Assembly: GCA_021234155.1 (NCBI GenBank)
Contig: JAJEKV010000040.1
Coordinates: 8,648,418 to 8,712,417, forward strand
DNA from: Isoetes taiwanensis
Lineage: Eukaryota > Streptophyta > Lycopodiopsida > Isoetales > Isoetaceae
Length of the DNA stretch: 64,000 nucleotides
Direction: 5' to 3'
In this document: piece by piece, positions 1-15,300 of the stretch
How positions within the stretch are numbered: position 1 is the first letter of the stretch
Layout: each line of letters starts with the position of its first letter
Made by a program: the position numbers and the translations under genes
The notes under the pieces: model-generated
What the model saw: the letters and a program-made list of their open reading frames with translations, nothing else
Databases searched by the model: none
Told to the model about the DNA's origin: nothing

Positions 1-169
1 TATTGAGCTCTAGGTACCATGGAAAATTGGAAAAAGTTCAAGGGCAAATAATGCTCACAAATGTTTTATTGTATTTGATTGTGTCTTGCCGACTTAAACT
101 ATAGAGATAGTGATATGTGTATATATTTTTTCCCCTCATGCTAGACGTCTGTACAGTTTGACAGTGCTC

Positions 170-357
170 TTATTACTGTCACAATTTCCCCCCAAAAACC
201 CTTCGGGGGGTTTAATCCTGGCAGCAATACGTTTGTTGCGCCTCCATTTTGGGTCCCATAGGCCGATTGGTCTCCATGGATGATAAACTCTATTCTATTC
301 TATTCTATTCTATTCTATTCTATTCTATTCTATTCTATTCTATTCTATTCTATTCTT
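170..357 (+). repeat. R1 dispersed repeat, copy 1, with (TATTC)n tail
   Basis: SINE-like unit. It has a 5' block TTATTACTG, a GC hairpin (AAACCCTTCGGGGGGTTT), then AATCCTGGCAG, then a 3' block GGTCCCATAGGCCGATTGGT followed by ATGATAAA and about 13 TATTC pentamers. No RNA polymerase III box is recognised. Lies downstream of the last visible malectin exon of receptor gene A. Confidence 0.75.
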
Positions 358-395
358 AAAGTCACAATACTTTGAGCAAGAAGATCCATACATAC

Positions 396-3300
396 CGGGT
401 GTGACAACTATAGCTGAAATAAGAGGTCCAAATGTCTTTGATATTGGGATGCAACATGTGCCTTTTTCAGACCATTTAAGATGAATTTCCAGTGCGCCAT
501 TTGTTACTTGAACAGTGAGTTTTTCTACAACAGCCTTGAATGATCCATTTGCTTTAGAAGAAATGTCATAATCTTCAAAGATCTTTTTTCCCTGGAAAAT
601 AAGCATGGAGCAAGGACTTAAAAGGGGAGGAAAGAGACGTTTTGTTTCAGATTCAAGCCAATGAATTAGCTCCTATAGGTCATAATTCAATTCAATGGTT
701 CTAGATGTGCTATTGATCAAGGACTTGAGATGGCAAAAGCTCTATATTGGCTATGAAACCATAGTAGGAGCATTGAATAGATGCTATATGATTAGGACAG
801 CGGAAAGAGCTTAGTTCATGTGCTATCATGGTAGTATCAAGAGGCAGAACGATGGCAAAGCCACTGAATAAGAAGCCTCAAAAGACTATGGTACAAAGAA
901 TCCAGAGGGCTTATTGGACTTTGTAGACAACTTGTACTGATGGGGTGAAGAAATGTACTGATGACAAAAAGTACTCACATAGACATATGTAACCGGCCCC
1001 TTATTAATCCAATTTCAGTGAGCTTATTTAAAATGGATACCTGAATGTAAATGTCAAAAATGCGCTTCCCAATGCTTTCCCACATTGTTTGATTAGTACT
1101 TATTGATATCTCTGCAAAATGTAGCTCTACGGAATAATTGCCATTCTCCATGTTAAGGCCAAAATACCTCAAAGAACTAGGAGAGCTTCGTGCAGTTTGA
1201 TAAATGCTTGGATTCTCATGAGAAGTTGTAACCTGTATTGTTGTCGTCACAATTTGATCAAATCTTCTGTCTGTCACATTGCCAATACTGCTAAGTGCCC
1301 ACTTTTTATTTATGGCTTTGCTAAAACCAAGGGTAGACGTATCATCATCGTAGTGCATAGAAGATGTGGTAAGCTGTGGTCCGCCACAATTGATGCTAAA
1401 TCCAACACCTATATGCATATATATTTATATCACTTGCATTTTACTCAAGCTTTCATCTTCTTTCATTTGTATCTCAAAAAAATTCACATACTTTTTCCAC
1501 TTCTTGATCTAGTGCAAGGATTCATGGAATCCAGACAATTAAATGATGCCGAATCAAGTCTAGTAGAAAAAAAAAATGGAAAGAAAGCATTTAGCATGAA
1601 ATATATAAAAAAGTTTAGTCATAGAGAAAGGCTTGCCTGATGGACTCTTTTCTATCGAAGAAGTTCCAAATCAAGTTCCTGTAGAAGCAAGGTTTATAAA
1701 GTCTTTTTATCTCAGAATGTGCTACAAAACTTCTAAAGAGGTCTAAGGTTAACATACGTGTCCAACCCATTTCTGTTGAGCCATGTTGGAAGAGACCCAT
1801 TGAGCTGGTTATATGAAAGATCCCTAGAAGCAGGAGAAAAAGAGATGAACACATTTGACTATAGATACATCTTCTATTCTGTATTCCAGTACTTACAAAA
1901 TCTTCAGCATTGTAAGGTTGCTAAATTGTCTTGGAATTTCTCCGGTCAACCTATTATTTCCTAAATATCTAAAGCACAAGCTTTGAAATTAGATGTTTAC
2001 TAAATGTTATTATAAAACCTTTGCCGTCTTGATTATTAACTGATATACATTCTCTTCTTTTTCAATCCAATGATAGGTAGAACAACGAGCTTTATGATTG
2101 CAATCTTTTCTTCAACATCTTCAATGAGAATGGAGTATGTTGGAATATACAAGGGCATTGTCACTTTAATTGAGAGCTACCATATGCAAATTGCTTCTTT
2201 AAATTTTTTTTTTAAGAATAGAATAGGTTTTTAGCGTCCACGGAGACCAATTGGCCTATGGGACCCAAACAAAAAGAGAGCAGCAAGCGTATTACTGACA
2301 GGATTAAAAAACCCCCGCCCGAAGGGTTTTCGAGGGAAAAACCTTAGCAGTAATAAGCATGCTGGCAGACTGTGGAGAATGAATTGAATAAAGCAGTGAA
2401 ATAAAAGATTGAGTTGAATTGAATTCAATACAATAGAGTGAACATTTCTTGTCAAACACAAGAATTGATAATCTTTCTCCTCCCACCTGGTAAGGATCTT
2501 TTAATAACGCCTTCTAGGGATAGTGTTATCCTTACACCAGAATTCTCACTCATAATGGTTTTTTGGCATAGTTTGATTGTATGTATGTTACCTTATGAGT
2601 TTTATCTATTTGTAACTAAAGTTGTTTGAATCTATGATACACATCAGCTATTCAAAATGAAAAAAAAAAAAAATACAATGTTACTTGAGGATTATGGTTC
2701 TACTCCTTGATCTTGCCTATCATAGAAAAAACAAGAAAGAATGCAAATGATTTTACACTAAAGAAGAATATAAAATAACAAATGTAGTTTTAATGTCTAA
2801 AATGGAGAAGACTCAGACATTTATACATGATCAAATGAGTTAGATCTCAGTTCCATCTTTGCATGGTACTACGATTTCTCAAATTAGGGCTGGGTATAAT
2901 AGTATTATTTTTAGGCACAGTAAAATACATTTGAATTAATACTTACAATATATTTAGAACTTCCATTGATGCCAATGTACTTGGTATCTCACCATGAAAA
3001 TTATTGAAACTCAAGTCCCTAAATGTATAAATATTAGAAAACCTGAAAATATATGAGAAATGAATATTTATCCCAATGTGTTTTGGACTTTGATGCATAC
3101 AAGTAAGTCAGGCTTTTTAGGTCTCCAATTTGATGAGGTATAGTGCCATGCAATCCACCATTCCTGAATGACCTGTTTGATTTTATACTGTAAATAAGAT
3201 TCCTAAAATCATGCGGATAAAGCTAATAACTTACAATTCATTTAGTGCTTTCAAGTGGGACATGTTTGTTGGCATGGACAAGTTGGAGAAAGCACAACCA

Positions 3301-6300
3301 TCCAGGTACCTAGGAATTCCAATATGTAATTAGTAAAGCTAATTGTTAGTGAGATCTTGTTTGTGATTTGTAGTTGTGGTGTGTTATGAGAGACCTTGTC
3401 ATTTGATTGGAAAAATATAAAAGCAAAAAAGCGCAAATTCCACAACACACTACAATTAAAAATTTCAATTTTTTTCCTGTATGACGTACAAACGTATACA
3501 GTTCCTGCCCGTTTACACAGTTCCTGTGTGCTTAGCGGTTATGGCTTGGACTTTACAACCAAGGCAGAAAGAAGATCATTCTTCTCTTCAAATCCATTTT
3601 CACATATTACAGTCTACTCCCTTACGCATTCTGCTTTGGCCAGCAGTGTAGAGATTGATGTACCTGTGTGAAACAATTCGGTTGGATAAGCCTAACCTTA
3701 TCTTGCAAAAGCCTAGATTTAAAAATCAATCCATCTAGGGGCTCTATTTTTTCAACTTGTCAATGACATAATTCCAGAGTTCATGCTTTAGATTCGCCAT
3801 AGCCATATCTGCAAAATCTTTTGATGGATTTATCTTGCCGATTCGCCAAAGCCAATAGTTTGTCACATTTTTCAATCTGGCAGTCATGGTTTGCAGTTTT
3901 GATTGCATAAAAGTAGTTCGAAAGATAAACAAAAGTGCTAACTTTTCAAGCTATACTATGTTGAAAAACTACTGAAGACATAACTTTTAGAAGCCATTCT
4001 TGCCAAGGAGCATTGCTTCTTCCTGTATCAGCACGTCAGACATGCTTGGATGCAGCTTCAAGGTGCCTTTCACTGCAGTTTGAATAGCCAGCAGGTGTTA
4101 TTAGCAGTCTATCCAACTGGCTGGAAAAAATTGGCAAAAGTGCTTTTCATCTGGCTTCTGCATGGATTATTTGATCCATTTGGAAGGGAAGGAATCTTCT
4201 CATGTTCAAAGGTCATGTTTGTTCTGATGCACTTCTTCTTGTCGAGGCCCAACAATGAAAAGGCATTTAGGTGCTCATCAATAGCTAATGAAGTGAAGAG
4301 TCATATTAGGGAGCATTACCTTCACATTCACACTTACTCATGAGCGTTTTCTCCCTCCTTACACTATAATTTAGATGTTGCATTGGCGGGTGGAGTGGAT
4401 TTGCTCTAGTGGACACTTTTTCCACTGAGTTTTTAGTCCCATAGACCAATTGGTCTCTGAGGACATTAAAACCAATTCAATTCAATTCAATTTGTTTGTA
4501 ACTTTCTCTGAATAATAAAGGCTCGCGTTCTTCAAAAAAATAAAAGAATTCCTTACAAAGTAAAGATTAATTTCTACCTTGGTGTATTAAGTACACTGCA
4601 GCAACTAATAGCCACCATGAAAGCCAACCTGGTTCTAAATCTTTACCAGAAACTGACTTGTGCATGAGATGAACAAGTTTTACTGATACTTAATAATGCC
4701 ACTATTTTTTGAGTAACCGCGGAAACATTGAGGTAACACATGAGGCCATATTTCCGAATCGGGCCATGAACACAGACGTGGCAGATGGGAGCTCCAGCGC
4801 CATGCTTCTTGAAATGAGAATCCCAAACACTGGCGTGGCCCATTATCGAAATGAGACTCTAGTTCCTACTCTGAGACTGAGTTGCAATGTCGAGCCAAGA
4901 GACCTAGCTCTAACAAGTTAACCTTTTTTGAATCTGCTGAATTTTTGCCTTTCTGTGCTTTCTTCGTTTCTTCTTAGACCCGATGGCTCATCCCTTTGGC
5001 TTGCTTGCTTTGTGCAATTAGGGCCCCTCATATCTAGCAGCCCAGACGAATTTCCTCCAGGATTTACTTGCTCGAGATTTTTTGCCCTTTTTTTTTTGCT
5101 GCTTTTCTTCGTTTGGCTTAGATTTGGCAAAAGAAAAAACCCACCCCTAAAAAACATTTTTTGATTATAACAAAGAACTAGGATGAGGAGCCGCTAAAGG
5201 AAAAGCATCAATTTCTTGTGGAAGGACTGCAGAGAGCATGGAGCGACTATGAGGAAGGGATGAGTTTCTTCCAAAAGGACGGTATAACATGGAGTCCCTC
5301 TTCGAGTAGGTTTGCAAGGCAATGTATTGGATTTTGAACTTCATTTCAAAACTGCTAATGCTAGTATAAATGAGTTTTATATTCTATCACCATAGCTGGA
5401 TGAGCAAGTTTGGACCAAAATGCCCTAAGTAATATGAGTTGGATAAATGCTATAATTTTCCTTGAAGTGGCAACAACACCTACTGGTACTTGCAGCGACT
5501 ATTTGCTAATTCTTAGTGAATGCCATTTTGAATTGATGTAATGGTTGCAATTCAAATGACTCTTCTATCATAAAAAATGTTCAATAAGTTAGATGTTAAT
5601 CATGCCTTCGACTTTTGTCGTTTCTTGCAGAAGTTGTTCATGCTGGTCATGGGCAAATTGGCAAATGTAATTACATAGGTTGGAGGTTTTTGGCAGAGGT
5701 TATTGGTTGTAATTGCCCTTCCACATCCTTCCGCAGAGGCCTAGTATGTCCTGCCTAGAGAGTTTACAAGTGCTTCTAATGTTTTTATTATGTTTGGTGA
5801 TGTTAGCCCATTGTATAGGTCCCATAGCCTATTGGTCTCCATGAATGTTAAACAATCTATTCTATTATATTCTATTGACAATATAGAAGAGCATAATTGC
5901 TGGCTTGTTTTGGCAGTCGTTAAGCAACATGAATATACGTAATTTATGTTTAGTCTAATTTTCAAAAGCATCATTCATGTGATTCTCTTCCATGTTCACC
6001 ACATTTTGCTTGCAGGTGCATTCTCTGGTTATGGATTCAAAATGGGGCCACTAATTGGACTGGAGTTGGATTTCTTCTCATTTAACAGTTTTGTCCAAAA
6101 TTCAGAGTGTAATTTGAAACATTTATGAATAACAATTGCCCACTTGTGCAGACTTGGTTCTTTGACTGATGCATTGATGAGCTGACAAGCAGTCAGACAA
6201 GGTGTGATCTAACCTTCATGCATAAGTGCACATGGTCAGCTTGGTATTACCAAATGGTTTCAAGACTTGGTATTGCTAAGGTTGTATTCTGTCAGTGGTA

Positions 6301-9300
6301 GAATGTGATTAGCTTCAATAAGCATAAAAATGATTGGGGGTTCCAAGGGTACAATGGGATAGACAATGGTCCGTTGATGTACAAGAGGAGTAGGATTAGA
6401 AAAAAAAGGTAGGAAAACGTCTCCCTTCTCAAGCACGTAGAGGTAATAGGGGTGTTGGTTAGAGGACTCTTCAAAAAGGTTTTCTTCTTCTTTTATAGAG
6501 GTTCGACTCTCTATATCGACAGAAATGGAAATCATGGTGAATCGTACTTGATTACAAATACAATGCGACCAATCGTTTTTAAGTTTATTCGCACCGGGTG
6601 CACACTGGCCATAGGGGAGCCATAGGATGGGTGAATCCGACAACCGCATGTGGTGTCGGGGGAGATGAATGCGAATAAGCAAATGATTGGGGGTTTCAAG
6701 GGAGAAAATGAATACGGTCGGATAGACAATGGTCCTATGCCATTGATGCACAAGAGGGGTAAGATCACAAAAAAAGAATAGGAAGATGTCTCCCTTCTCA
6801 AGCACCTAAAGGTATTAGGGGTGTTGGTTAGAGGACTTTTCCAAAAGGTTTTGTTCTTCTATTATAGAGTTTCGACTCTCTGTATCGACGGAATTAGCAA
6901 CCATTTTCGGGGGGAATCAATATGGTTGGATAGACAATGGTCCTATGCCATTGATGTACAAGAGGAGTAGGATCACAAAAAAAGAGTAGGAAAATGTCTC
7001 CTTCTCAAGCACATAAAGGTATTAGGGGTGTTTGTTAGAGGACATTTCAAAAAGGTTTTGTTCTTCTTTTATAGAGGTTCGATTCTCTGTATCGATAGAA
7101 TCAACAACCATTGCAAATAATAGGGTATTTGATTACAAATACAGCGCTACCAATCATTTCTAAGTGTATTCGCAATGGGCACGCGCTGGCCATATGGGAG
7201 CTGTAGGATGGGTAAATCTGACGATCGCATGGGGTATTGGGGGCGACGAGTGCGAATAAGCATATCAATATCTAGAAAGAAGATGTGGGGAATTGTTGCC
7301 TTGGGAGATCAACACCAAATTCTGGCAGTGAAATAGACACATATATGTTCTTGGGAATAGTATATTGTGTAGATCTATATTTCAAATTTGGTAATCTGTA
7401 TACAACAATAGATGACAGTGTCCTTGGAAATAGTATTGTGTAAACAGAAAGCAAAGGGACCTCTACTCTATTCGTATAGAGGTTTTGATAAGCCACATAA
7501 AATCCTACATAAACATATCAATGAAATATTTTAAATATGTCTATAACGTCATTACAGATGTTCTATTCTTTATTCATCAAATCCCTACACCATCTCAAAG
7601 GGCCCGAAGGGCCCAATTTTTTTTAGTTAACACAAAATATTACATCTAACATTTTTAAATTAAATTCCCCCTAAAACCCACGTTAATTTGGGTGCATATT
7701 TGCACAGGGGGTGACTGAGAGCTCTTTGGTACTTCCGAAAACATCGTATAATACATGTATAAAATCAATACCGTTTAGTACATTGGCTTAAACCGTATAA
7801 TCTTTCACAAACCTCGTTATCTAGTATACCAAAAGTTTTACAAGCATATCCCACAAACGGGAACGCTATCTATTTTCTACGTCGAGGAATAACTGGCAAA
7901 TATGCCCACTCAACAGCTCTCGATGCCCAGAGTCACTTTGAGTGAATATGCACCCAAATCAAAGGGGGTTTTAGGGGGAATTTAATTCAAAAATATTAGA
8001 TCTATGCCGACGGTGGCATCCCAATATTTACAGGTGCCAAATTAATCATTTCACATGCTCGAGCCCACATGCAAGGCTTATGTTGCTGGTGTAGACACTA
8101 GACTATGGGCTTTAGATATAAAAGGACCGTTAAAAGACTTCCACTATATTGACCCCGGAAGAGACATAGCTGCATACATGTTCAGAATATATAGATGGTA
8201 CATGAATATTTTGGATTAGAGGGACACTCCTGTTTCACCTATTGTACTGACAATGTTTGTATCATGATTGAATGGAAAAGAGAGGTCTATTAGGACCTTT
8301 TCATAGAGGCAGGCCACCGCTTGTCTAAGCTCCAAAGGCACATCAAGCATCTCCAAACGAGTAGCAATGTCTCCTCTGTCCACTCGGTCAAAGGCTTTGA
8401 CCAAGTCTATAAATGCAAAGTATCTTTTATTCCCCTGCCCTTTTGCTCCTTCACTAATTACATGCAATGTGACCAAATAGTCTATAGTTGAGTGCTCATA
8501 TCTAAATCCCCATAGGCTCTTATTTCATTTTCATCTTTCCATTCTGCAATTGCTTTCTTAATCATAGAGGCAAATACCTTTGCAAACATGTTATTGACAA
8601 GAATGGTGCGATAATTTTTTACATTATCTTTGTAACCTGATTTATGCACAGGCATTACTCTACATAATCCCCAATCTGTCAGAAACAACCATCCAACAAT
8701 GCAGAATTCCAAAATTCTACAAGCTTTTCACATAATGCATTGCTTCCCCATTTAAATAACTCAACAGTGAGCCCGTTTGTATCCGCTACTTTGTTATTCT
8801 CCGCCCTTTTCAAAGCATCCTTGACGTCTAAAAGGTCAAAAATAGGAATATTGCATTTGCCCATATGTGTCATGGGCTTGCAATCTGTAATGGTATAGAG
8901 TTCACTTACCATTGCTTGCTTTGATGTCAAGCTTTCATGAGAACTGTGCACCGACATTTTACTTTCCTTATCAAACGACCTCCAAATTTTGAAGTCCAGT
9001 TCTACTCATAAAAACATAGACTTATATTAAAGGCGATCCAATGATATCAATGCCATGGGATCATCCTTATAGTAAAGGCCCATATACATGCTTCTACTTA
9101 TGCAAGGCAATGCCGGACATCTGTTTACTAGTGGAACTTAAACTGATAGATAGAGTTAATGTTCAGGGAAAGCCGTAGCTTATGGAACAATTTAGCATGC
9201 AACCAGATGGGAGTTGCCCCTACCAATGCACCTGGCTGAAGTGGGTTCTTCCCCCACCAACTTTACAATGATGCATGACCACTTTTACAAAGAGACATTG

Positions 9301-12300
9301 AACCCATGACCGTGGTTTATGACATATTGACATTGAATTTATCCAACTCAGTGCACTTTTGCCAAACCACACAAGGATGCTAGAGGTTAACTAGAAATGC
9401 ATGTCAACGTTATGTCTGTGATTTAGCAATTAAAAAAGAAAAAGTATGGTTACAAATCTCTTGAAAGAATTAGCCATACGAAAGCAACTCAAGAACCCTT
9501 CTTGTGCTAAAAAGGAAAAAAGCTATGAGAGGACGATATTGGAATCCTGAAAGATGCCTCAGCTAACCTAAAAAAATGTAGAATGTTCTTCTAGAAAAGG
9601 GCAACAGAATCAATAGAATAGTGGAGCCTATATCAGCTGCAAATTGCTCACAAAAGTCAAATTATTATCTAGGAATCTGGGACAACCTAGCATAGACCTT
9701 GATAAGTCAACTTTCAAATATATTACATTCACCATGTACAATAGATGTCTTCTATGATGTATCAACATCATTAAATTGCAACATAATGGAAAAAGGCCAG
9801 ACTTAGATGAAAAAAAAATCTGCAAGGATTCCCGAACTTGTGCCTAACCTTTAGTATAGGCCTTACACTAAGAGAGCAAAAATAATATGATCTCACTCAA
9901 AAGTACATGTTAGATCCTTGAAGTTGAGAATGAGAGGAATAGAGAATCTTGTCCTGACAACTTTGCCTTACGAGATAAAAAAGCTTTGCTAGAAGCAGCC
10001 AATATGGACATCATAAATATCGCAATTCCCTTGCTTGAAGTGAAAGATAGTTGAAGCAAGATCTTCCTTTGTGATGTCAATCTCTAAACAAAGCATTTTG
10101 CTCAACCAAAATAATAAGGTGAACTTCAGAGAGCACTACATCCTATAAATACTCTTGGTACTATGGGAAGAACACTATAATATAAGTTTCCTTATACATT
10201 TGAAGCATGAAGAAAGAACTAGTAGAATAATCCTCTTTGTTGAATCAATGTACCAGTTTTAAAGAAAATGGCATTTCGAATGGTGTTCCAGTTCCGAACA
10301 AGTTTTGGAGCTACCATGCCATGTCTAGGAATGCTTGTTATGTTTTCAAATAAGCACTTTACTAGAAACAATGCTTCGACAATGTTTGAAATATTTGGGA
10401 CATTGTTTCGAACTCCTAATTGCATACATGGTATTCTCTTTCTATTTTAAACTAATTTCTTTTCAAAAAGATATAGGGTTTAGGGTCTTGTTTTCGAACT
10501 TTCTCCATTCAATGGTGCAACCGAGATTCAATAGTTGTGAAGATGGAATTGACAACATCATTCTTCCACCAGTATGATCTATACTAGAGGAGAATTAGGG
10601 GAAAAAGGCAACTATTTTGAAGTGCTGTAATCAGAAATGAATTAGAATTTTTATCTAAACTACCAATTGAGAACAATAAGTAAGCAGTTTTGGCTCTTGT
10701 ATAAGATTTTTAAATAATTAGCAGTGAGATCATGTTTATCTTAATGAGATTAATTGCATATGTTCAATCCTTTCTTGGTTATAAAGGAATTAGAGCACAG
10801 ACTGGGTTGAAGTTGCCTTTCTCCATTAATACACATTATCCTCTATAGAATTCAAGTTCAAAAATAGTTCAACACGTTAATCAACTTATAGAAATGCCAA
10901 ATCCAACGTCAAATCATTTTTTCTTTTTTCAAAGTCGGATGCTTTGATACTTAGGTATTCTGGTTCTCCTTTTCAAGGAATTGTTCATTCTTTGAATTGG
11001 GCATGTTGGACTTGCTCATTCCAGATGCAATGGCACCAACTAGTACAATGATCCCCTTGTCTGAACATGCTAGACTTGCTCATTCCAGGAGTCCAATGTT
11101 AGCAAGAGCGCTTCTAAGCAATACATGGACACCTGCTTTCTAGGTAAGCTATGTGATTATAATAGCCTGGGGATGGTTAAGATAGCTTATTATAAAACAA
11201 GCTAACTCTACCCTGACCCATGGATCACATGTATATATCTGTTGTTATTATCTGCTTAAGAAATGCCATTGGGCCTTTGCAACTATTCATGTTGAGATAG
11301 AAAGGTGGGGTAATGATTCAAGGAAATCTGAAAGCTTGATTCTCGGAGCTACAGAAGATGAACATTTTATATTTCATCTTTTTCACCCTTTTTCTGGTTA
11401 ACAGAGCATATGATGTTAGTTTATTTGGATTAACTATTATGCTAAGGATAGAGACAATAATATGTACATATCTCAAATAGACTTAATACCATCAAGGTTT
11501 TCCCTTGAAAAACTTTTGAGGTGGAGTTTTTTGATCCTACATGAAAACAAGCTCACAAAATTTATGTGTAGCCTATTTAGTCTTAGTGGATGATAAAAAA
11601 AGAACTTTCAAAGCACACGAATGGACACAACAGTAACAAATGACTTAATTGTAGCAAGTGCATCTAGAATACCAAGCCATGCCTTTTTGTTTATGCAAAG
11701 GTTGAGATCCTATAACCAATCTGGAATTGTTTATTCTTCAATACAATTATGTATCTAGCAGAGTGGTCAGCCTCAAAATGCATCGCTTTTCATATTGTCA
11801 GATCATGGGCATTATGAGTTATTGAGAAGAGACGGAACTCTTTTACTATAGCCAAAGGTGCACATGTTACGAGTTCACAAGCACTGAACATACTTATTGA
11901 TAAGTTGAGATAGTTAAAAATGTGGATTTGAGGATGATGTTTCTCTTCGAATGTTATTCTGGGACTACCACCGTAAGAAGTCATCTACATATCTAACTAC
12001 GAATGGGCTTTGTAGCTAACCCCTCTCCAAACATATTCAAGCGCCACTTCACTATTTTATTCCCTTGAGGAACACCTGAGAGATGAAAATTCTTACATCT
12101 TTTGAAGAGCAGTAAGATTCCATATACTTGAAGGCAATGAACCTTGAAACCTATTCCCAAAAAGCTTCCTGTTTATTTCACAATATTGAATTAACATTGT
12201 CGATATACAAGAAGCACAAAGAGAATGCAAAAGACAAGAACTTTTTCTATTTCTTTCTTTAGCTTACAACTCTGTGAGAGAGCTCATGCTTGTAAAGATA

Positions 12301-15300
12301 TTTGGAATTGAGCCATTGAAGTTGTTGCCATGCGCATAGCTTGAAAACATTAGAACTGTATTAGTGATTCATATAGATGATGAGGATGATCATAATGAAC
12401 AACTCTTAATATTTATTGTGAGACTAACAACTTAAACATCACTCTGTGTCTTCCATCTTACATTTATCCAACCTTGTCATGGATCTTTTGGTGTTTTAAA
12501 ATACTTCAGAAGAACATCTTCCCCGTTTTTGCATTGTCCTTAGGAAACTCATTATTTGGTGAGGACATAATATCCCAATGCTCTCACATGATGAATCATG
12601 AGATCATGTTATGTCATATGCCTACTCTCCATCATATTTCAAGATCTTTTACAGTAGTCGTTTCATGGAAATGAAATTGTGGTCTTTAGTATTTTGGTTG
12701 TGATGAAAAGGTTGAGGCAATTGTAGGAATGGAGTGATGGGTAAGGGTTAGATGGATTTCTTTGGATGAACATCTATAATAACTCACATGTAGGAAGATT
12801 GTGAGCTACATTCTTGAGGTCTGTAGAATTTTAAGAGTGTGAACATTTAGCTTTAAGTCTTCATGCCAAAAGAATTGTTTTTCTAGGTATATTTTTTGGT
12901 TCTAGGTTTTGATTAATCCTTTTAATAGGAATTCACAATTGTAGCTGCAAATCTATATATTTGCATTGAAATGGGAGACAATGAAAAATGGACTATAAAA
13001 GGTGCTCATATTCTTCTACTATGATAAGGAAGAGATTGAGACTACTTTGGCTAGAGGTTGTGACGTCATTGTATGTAATAAACAAAAAATCTTCACTCCT
13101 TGAGATAGGCCTTTTGAACAGTCTATGAATCTTGCTTTCTTTTTTTGATGTTCAAATGAAAAACAATAATAACGGGTCTAGTATGCATACAATATGATGA
13201 TTTTCATGAAGCAACCCTTGTTTCTAGAGTGCTCCTCTGTACAAGCAACAGGTTGTGATAGAATATTATTGGCCATCTACAAGCTTTGGTTTGGTTACTG
13301 CGTAGATGGTTTTCAAAAAACTACCATTTGTTTCATCCCATTTTAGCACATTTTGGGTAGCTATTGTGAATTAAAACAAACAATCAACTGCTTGTAGTTA
13401 AGCCCGACCTAGGTCAGCCCATTTTGCCCACCTATTCCCACCTAGATTAGAGTTAACTCTAGGTTGCAATGCATGTCGATAGGGTCAATTGGCCTTAACA
13501 AAAAATTTGACTATTTTATCGTGTGTCTTGTTCCTATCGAGCTTCGATTAAATGATTTTTGAGCAAGATGAGGCCCTCAAATCGCCTTCGATATTTTGGA
13601 GGCTATTATTTCGATTAATTAAGTGCTTAAAACTTCAAGTTTATTTTTTTCAAATCGGTTACAGCAGATCGAAAAGCATTTATTTGGTTTTCTCACATCG
13701 CCTCTCATGCTATGGAGCTGTAAAGTGTGGCACTCCCATCTTACTAGGACCCGATAATAATCAATTTTGGAGATCATCGTCCCATTATAAGTCATATATG
13801 CCCTTTATATATAAATACGTCATTTTCGGACATATACCCACATTTGTACATATAACCCTACTTTGCCTATAAACCATTTTAATGTTTAGCCCTCTTTTCG
13901 TTCTCCTTGATATCAGCATTCTATAGTGACCTGCTCTCCTTTCTTCTACTTGTACCTACCTCTCTACCGGCTGCTATGAATGCCAAGAAATATTAATTCA
14001 CTCCCATTTGGTGGTTTGCTAACTAAATGTCATAGCTTGGGTTGCTATCATTTCAAGTTCATGTGTATGTTCAATCTCTATGTATTCATTTGTTGCTAGT
14101 AGTGAGAATCATCTTTAGATCCTCCATTTGCTCCCAGATTTCTTGTAGATTATGCAATTATTCTTGTTGTTGAGGTTGCACTGGCTGAGATATTCTAGGA
14201 TTTTCCTCCTCCATATAGCTCTTTCTGCATCTTAGATAAGCCGAGGGATTCCACTCCATCCGAAGGGGAGTACCTCTTCCTTTCCAAGAAGACCTTTGAA
14301 TTTGACCTCTAAAGGAAGGGATTTAAATAGACCAATTTGCAAAAAATAGCTCTGAAGGAAGGTTGGAGAAAAACATGCGGGTGATACAAGAGGTACATAA
14401 TAAAAAACATTTTTACAACATTTTTTGTTCTAGTAGGCAGCAGGTCGGCAAAAAATTCCCACCTAGGATGACCTTGGTTGAAAGATTGGCTAGGTCGGTA
14501 TGTCAGCCCAACTATGCCTGCTTTTGATACATATTCATCTTTTTTTGGCATATTGAAAAAGTCCGGATTGAAGAGTGCATCTTGGAAGGAGTTTGGTTTA
14601 GTGGTAATATAATAGTCTAGATAGCAATAGGCCTTGAGTTTGAGTCTGAGTAGATGCATTAATGTAAGGAGAGTGCATCTCATAGACTCCTTGGTTTTCA
14701 ATAGACACTAGAAATGCTCTTCTTCTCTGCAAACAGTAAACTTTGAAAAACTTCTTCTTTTTTCCTTTGAACTTTGGTGTTCAAAATCTGGTGAAGACAC
14801 CAAAGATTATGAGATGTTGGTTGCCCGGACCTTTCTTTAGATGCATCTCATCTTAGGTGCTTGCAAATTTGCTTCTGATCTTAGGCATTTGTGGAGTTTT
14901 AGAGATCCGTGTTCTTTCCTCTTTAAAAGTGTGTTCTTCTTCTTTGCAAACCATTAAACTTCTTTTCTACTTCTTATATGCATTAAGGTGTGAAGCAAAA
15001 ATATAGAACATTCTAAAATATGGAGTGATCATCTAAAAATGATTGATGCTTCAGGGACATTCTTACTTCTGGAAGTACTTTGTAATATTTTGAGTGTATA
15101 ATATGAAGTAAAACACGTTTTTCAAAAAACAAAATATATAGAACATTCTTCCTATTATTGTCTTTGTTTTTGAAATTATCATTGTTATTCCATTTCTTTT
15201 GTGTTCTTTATTGGAATCAACTTCATTGTTCATTAGCAGTTGTTGACATTAGATGTTTGAAGTTGCACTTTATCTTAATAACCTTTTTTTCCTACTCTGA

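Larger units (their letters stand above)
3310..12096 (-). other. 8.8 kb intron of receptor gene A
   Basis: Intron between the LRR exons at 12097 and 3309. It holds a LINE 3' end, R1 repeats, a tRNA-like tandem array, a MITE and a LINE reverse transcriptase fragment, listed separately. From 4,546 to 5,810 and 8,958 to 12,090 I recognise nothing. A possible stray coding piece on plus near 5,180-5,300 ([17 protein letters not shown]) has no family I know. A short direct repeat containing GACTTGCTCATTCCAG lies at about 11,010 and 11,070. Confidence 0.85.

Noticed and set aside
6260-6805. 181-residue open frame on minus
   Set aside because: It runs through two units of a tandem repeat, its two halves are copies of each other, and it has no motif.
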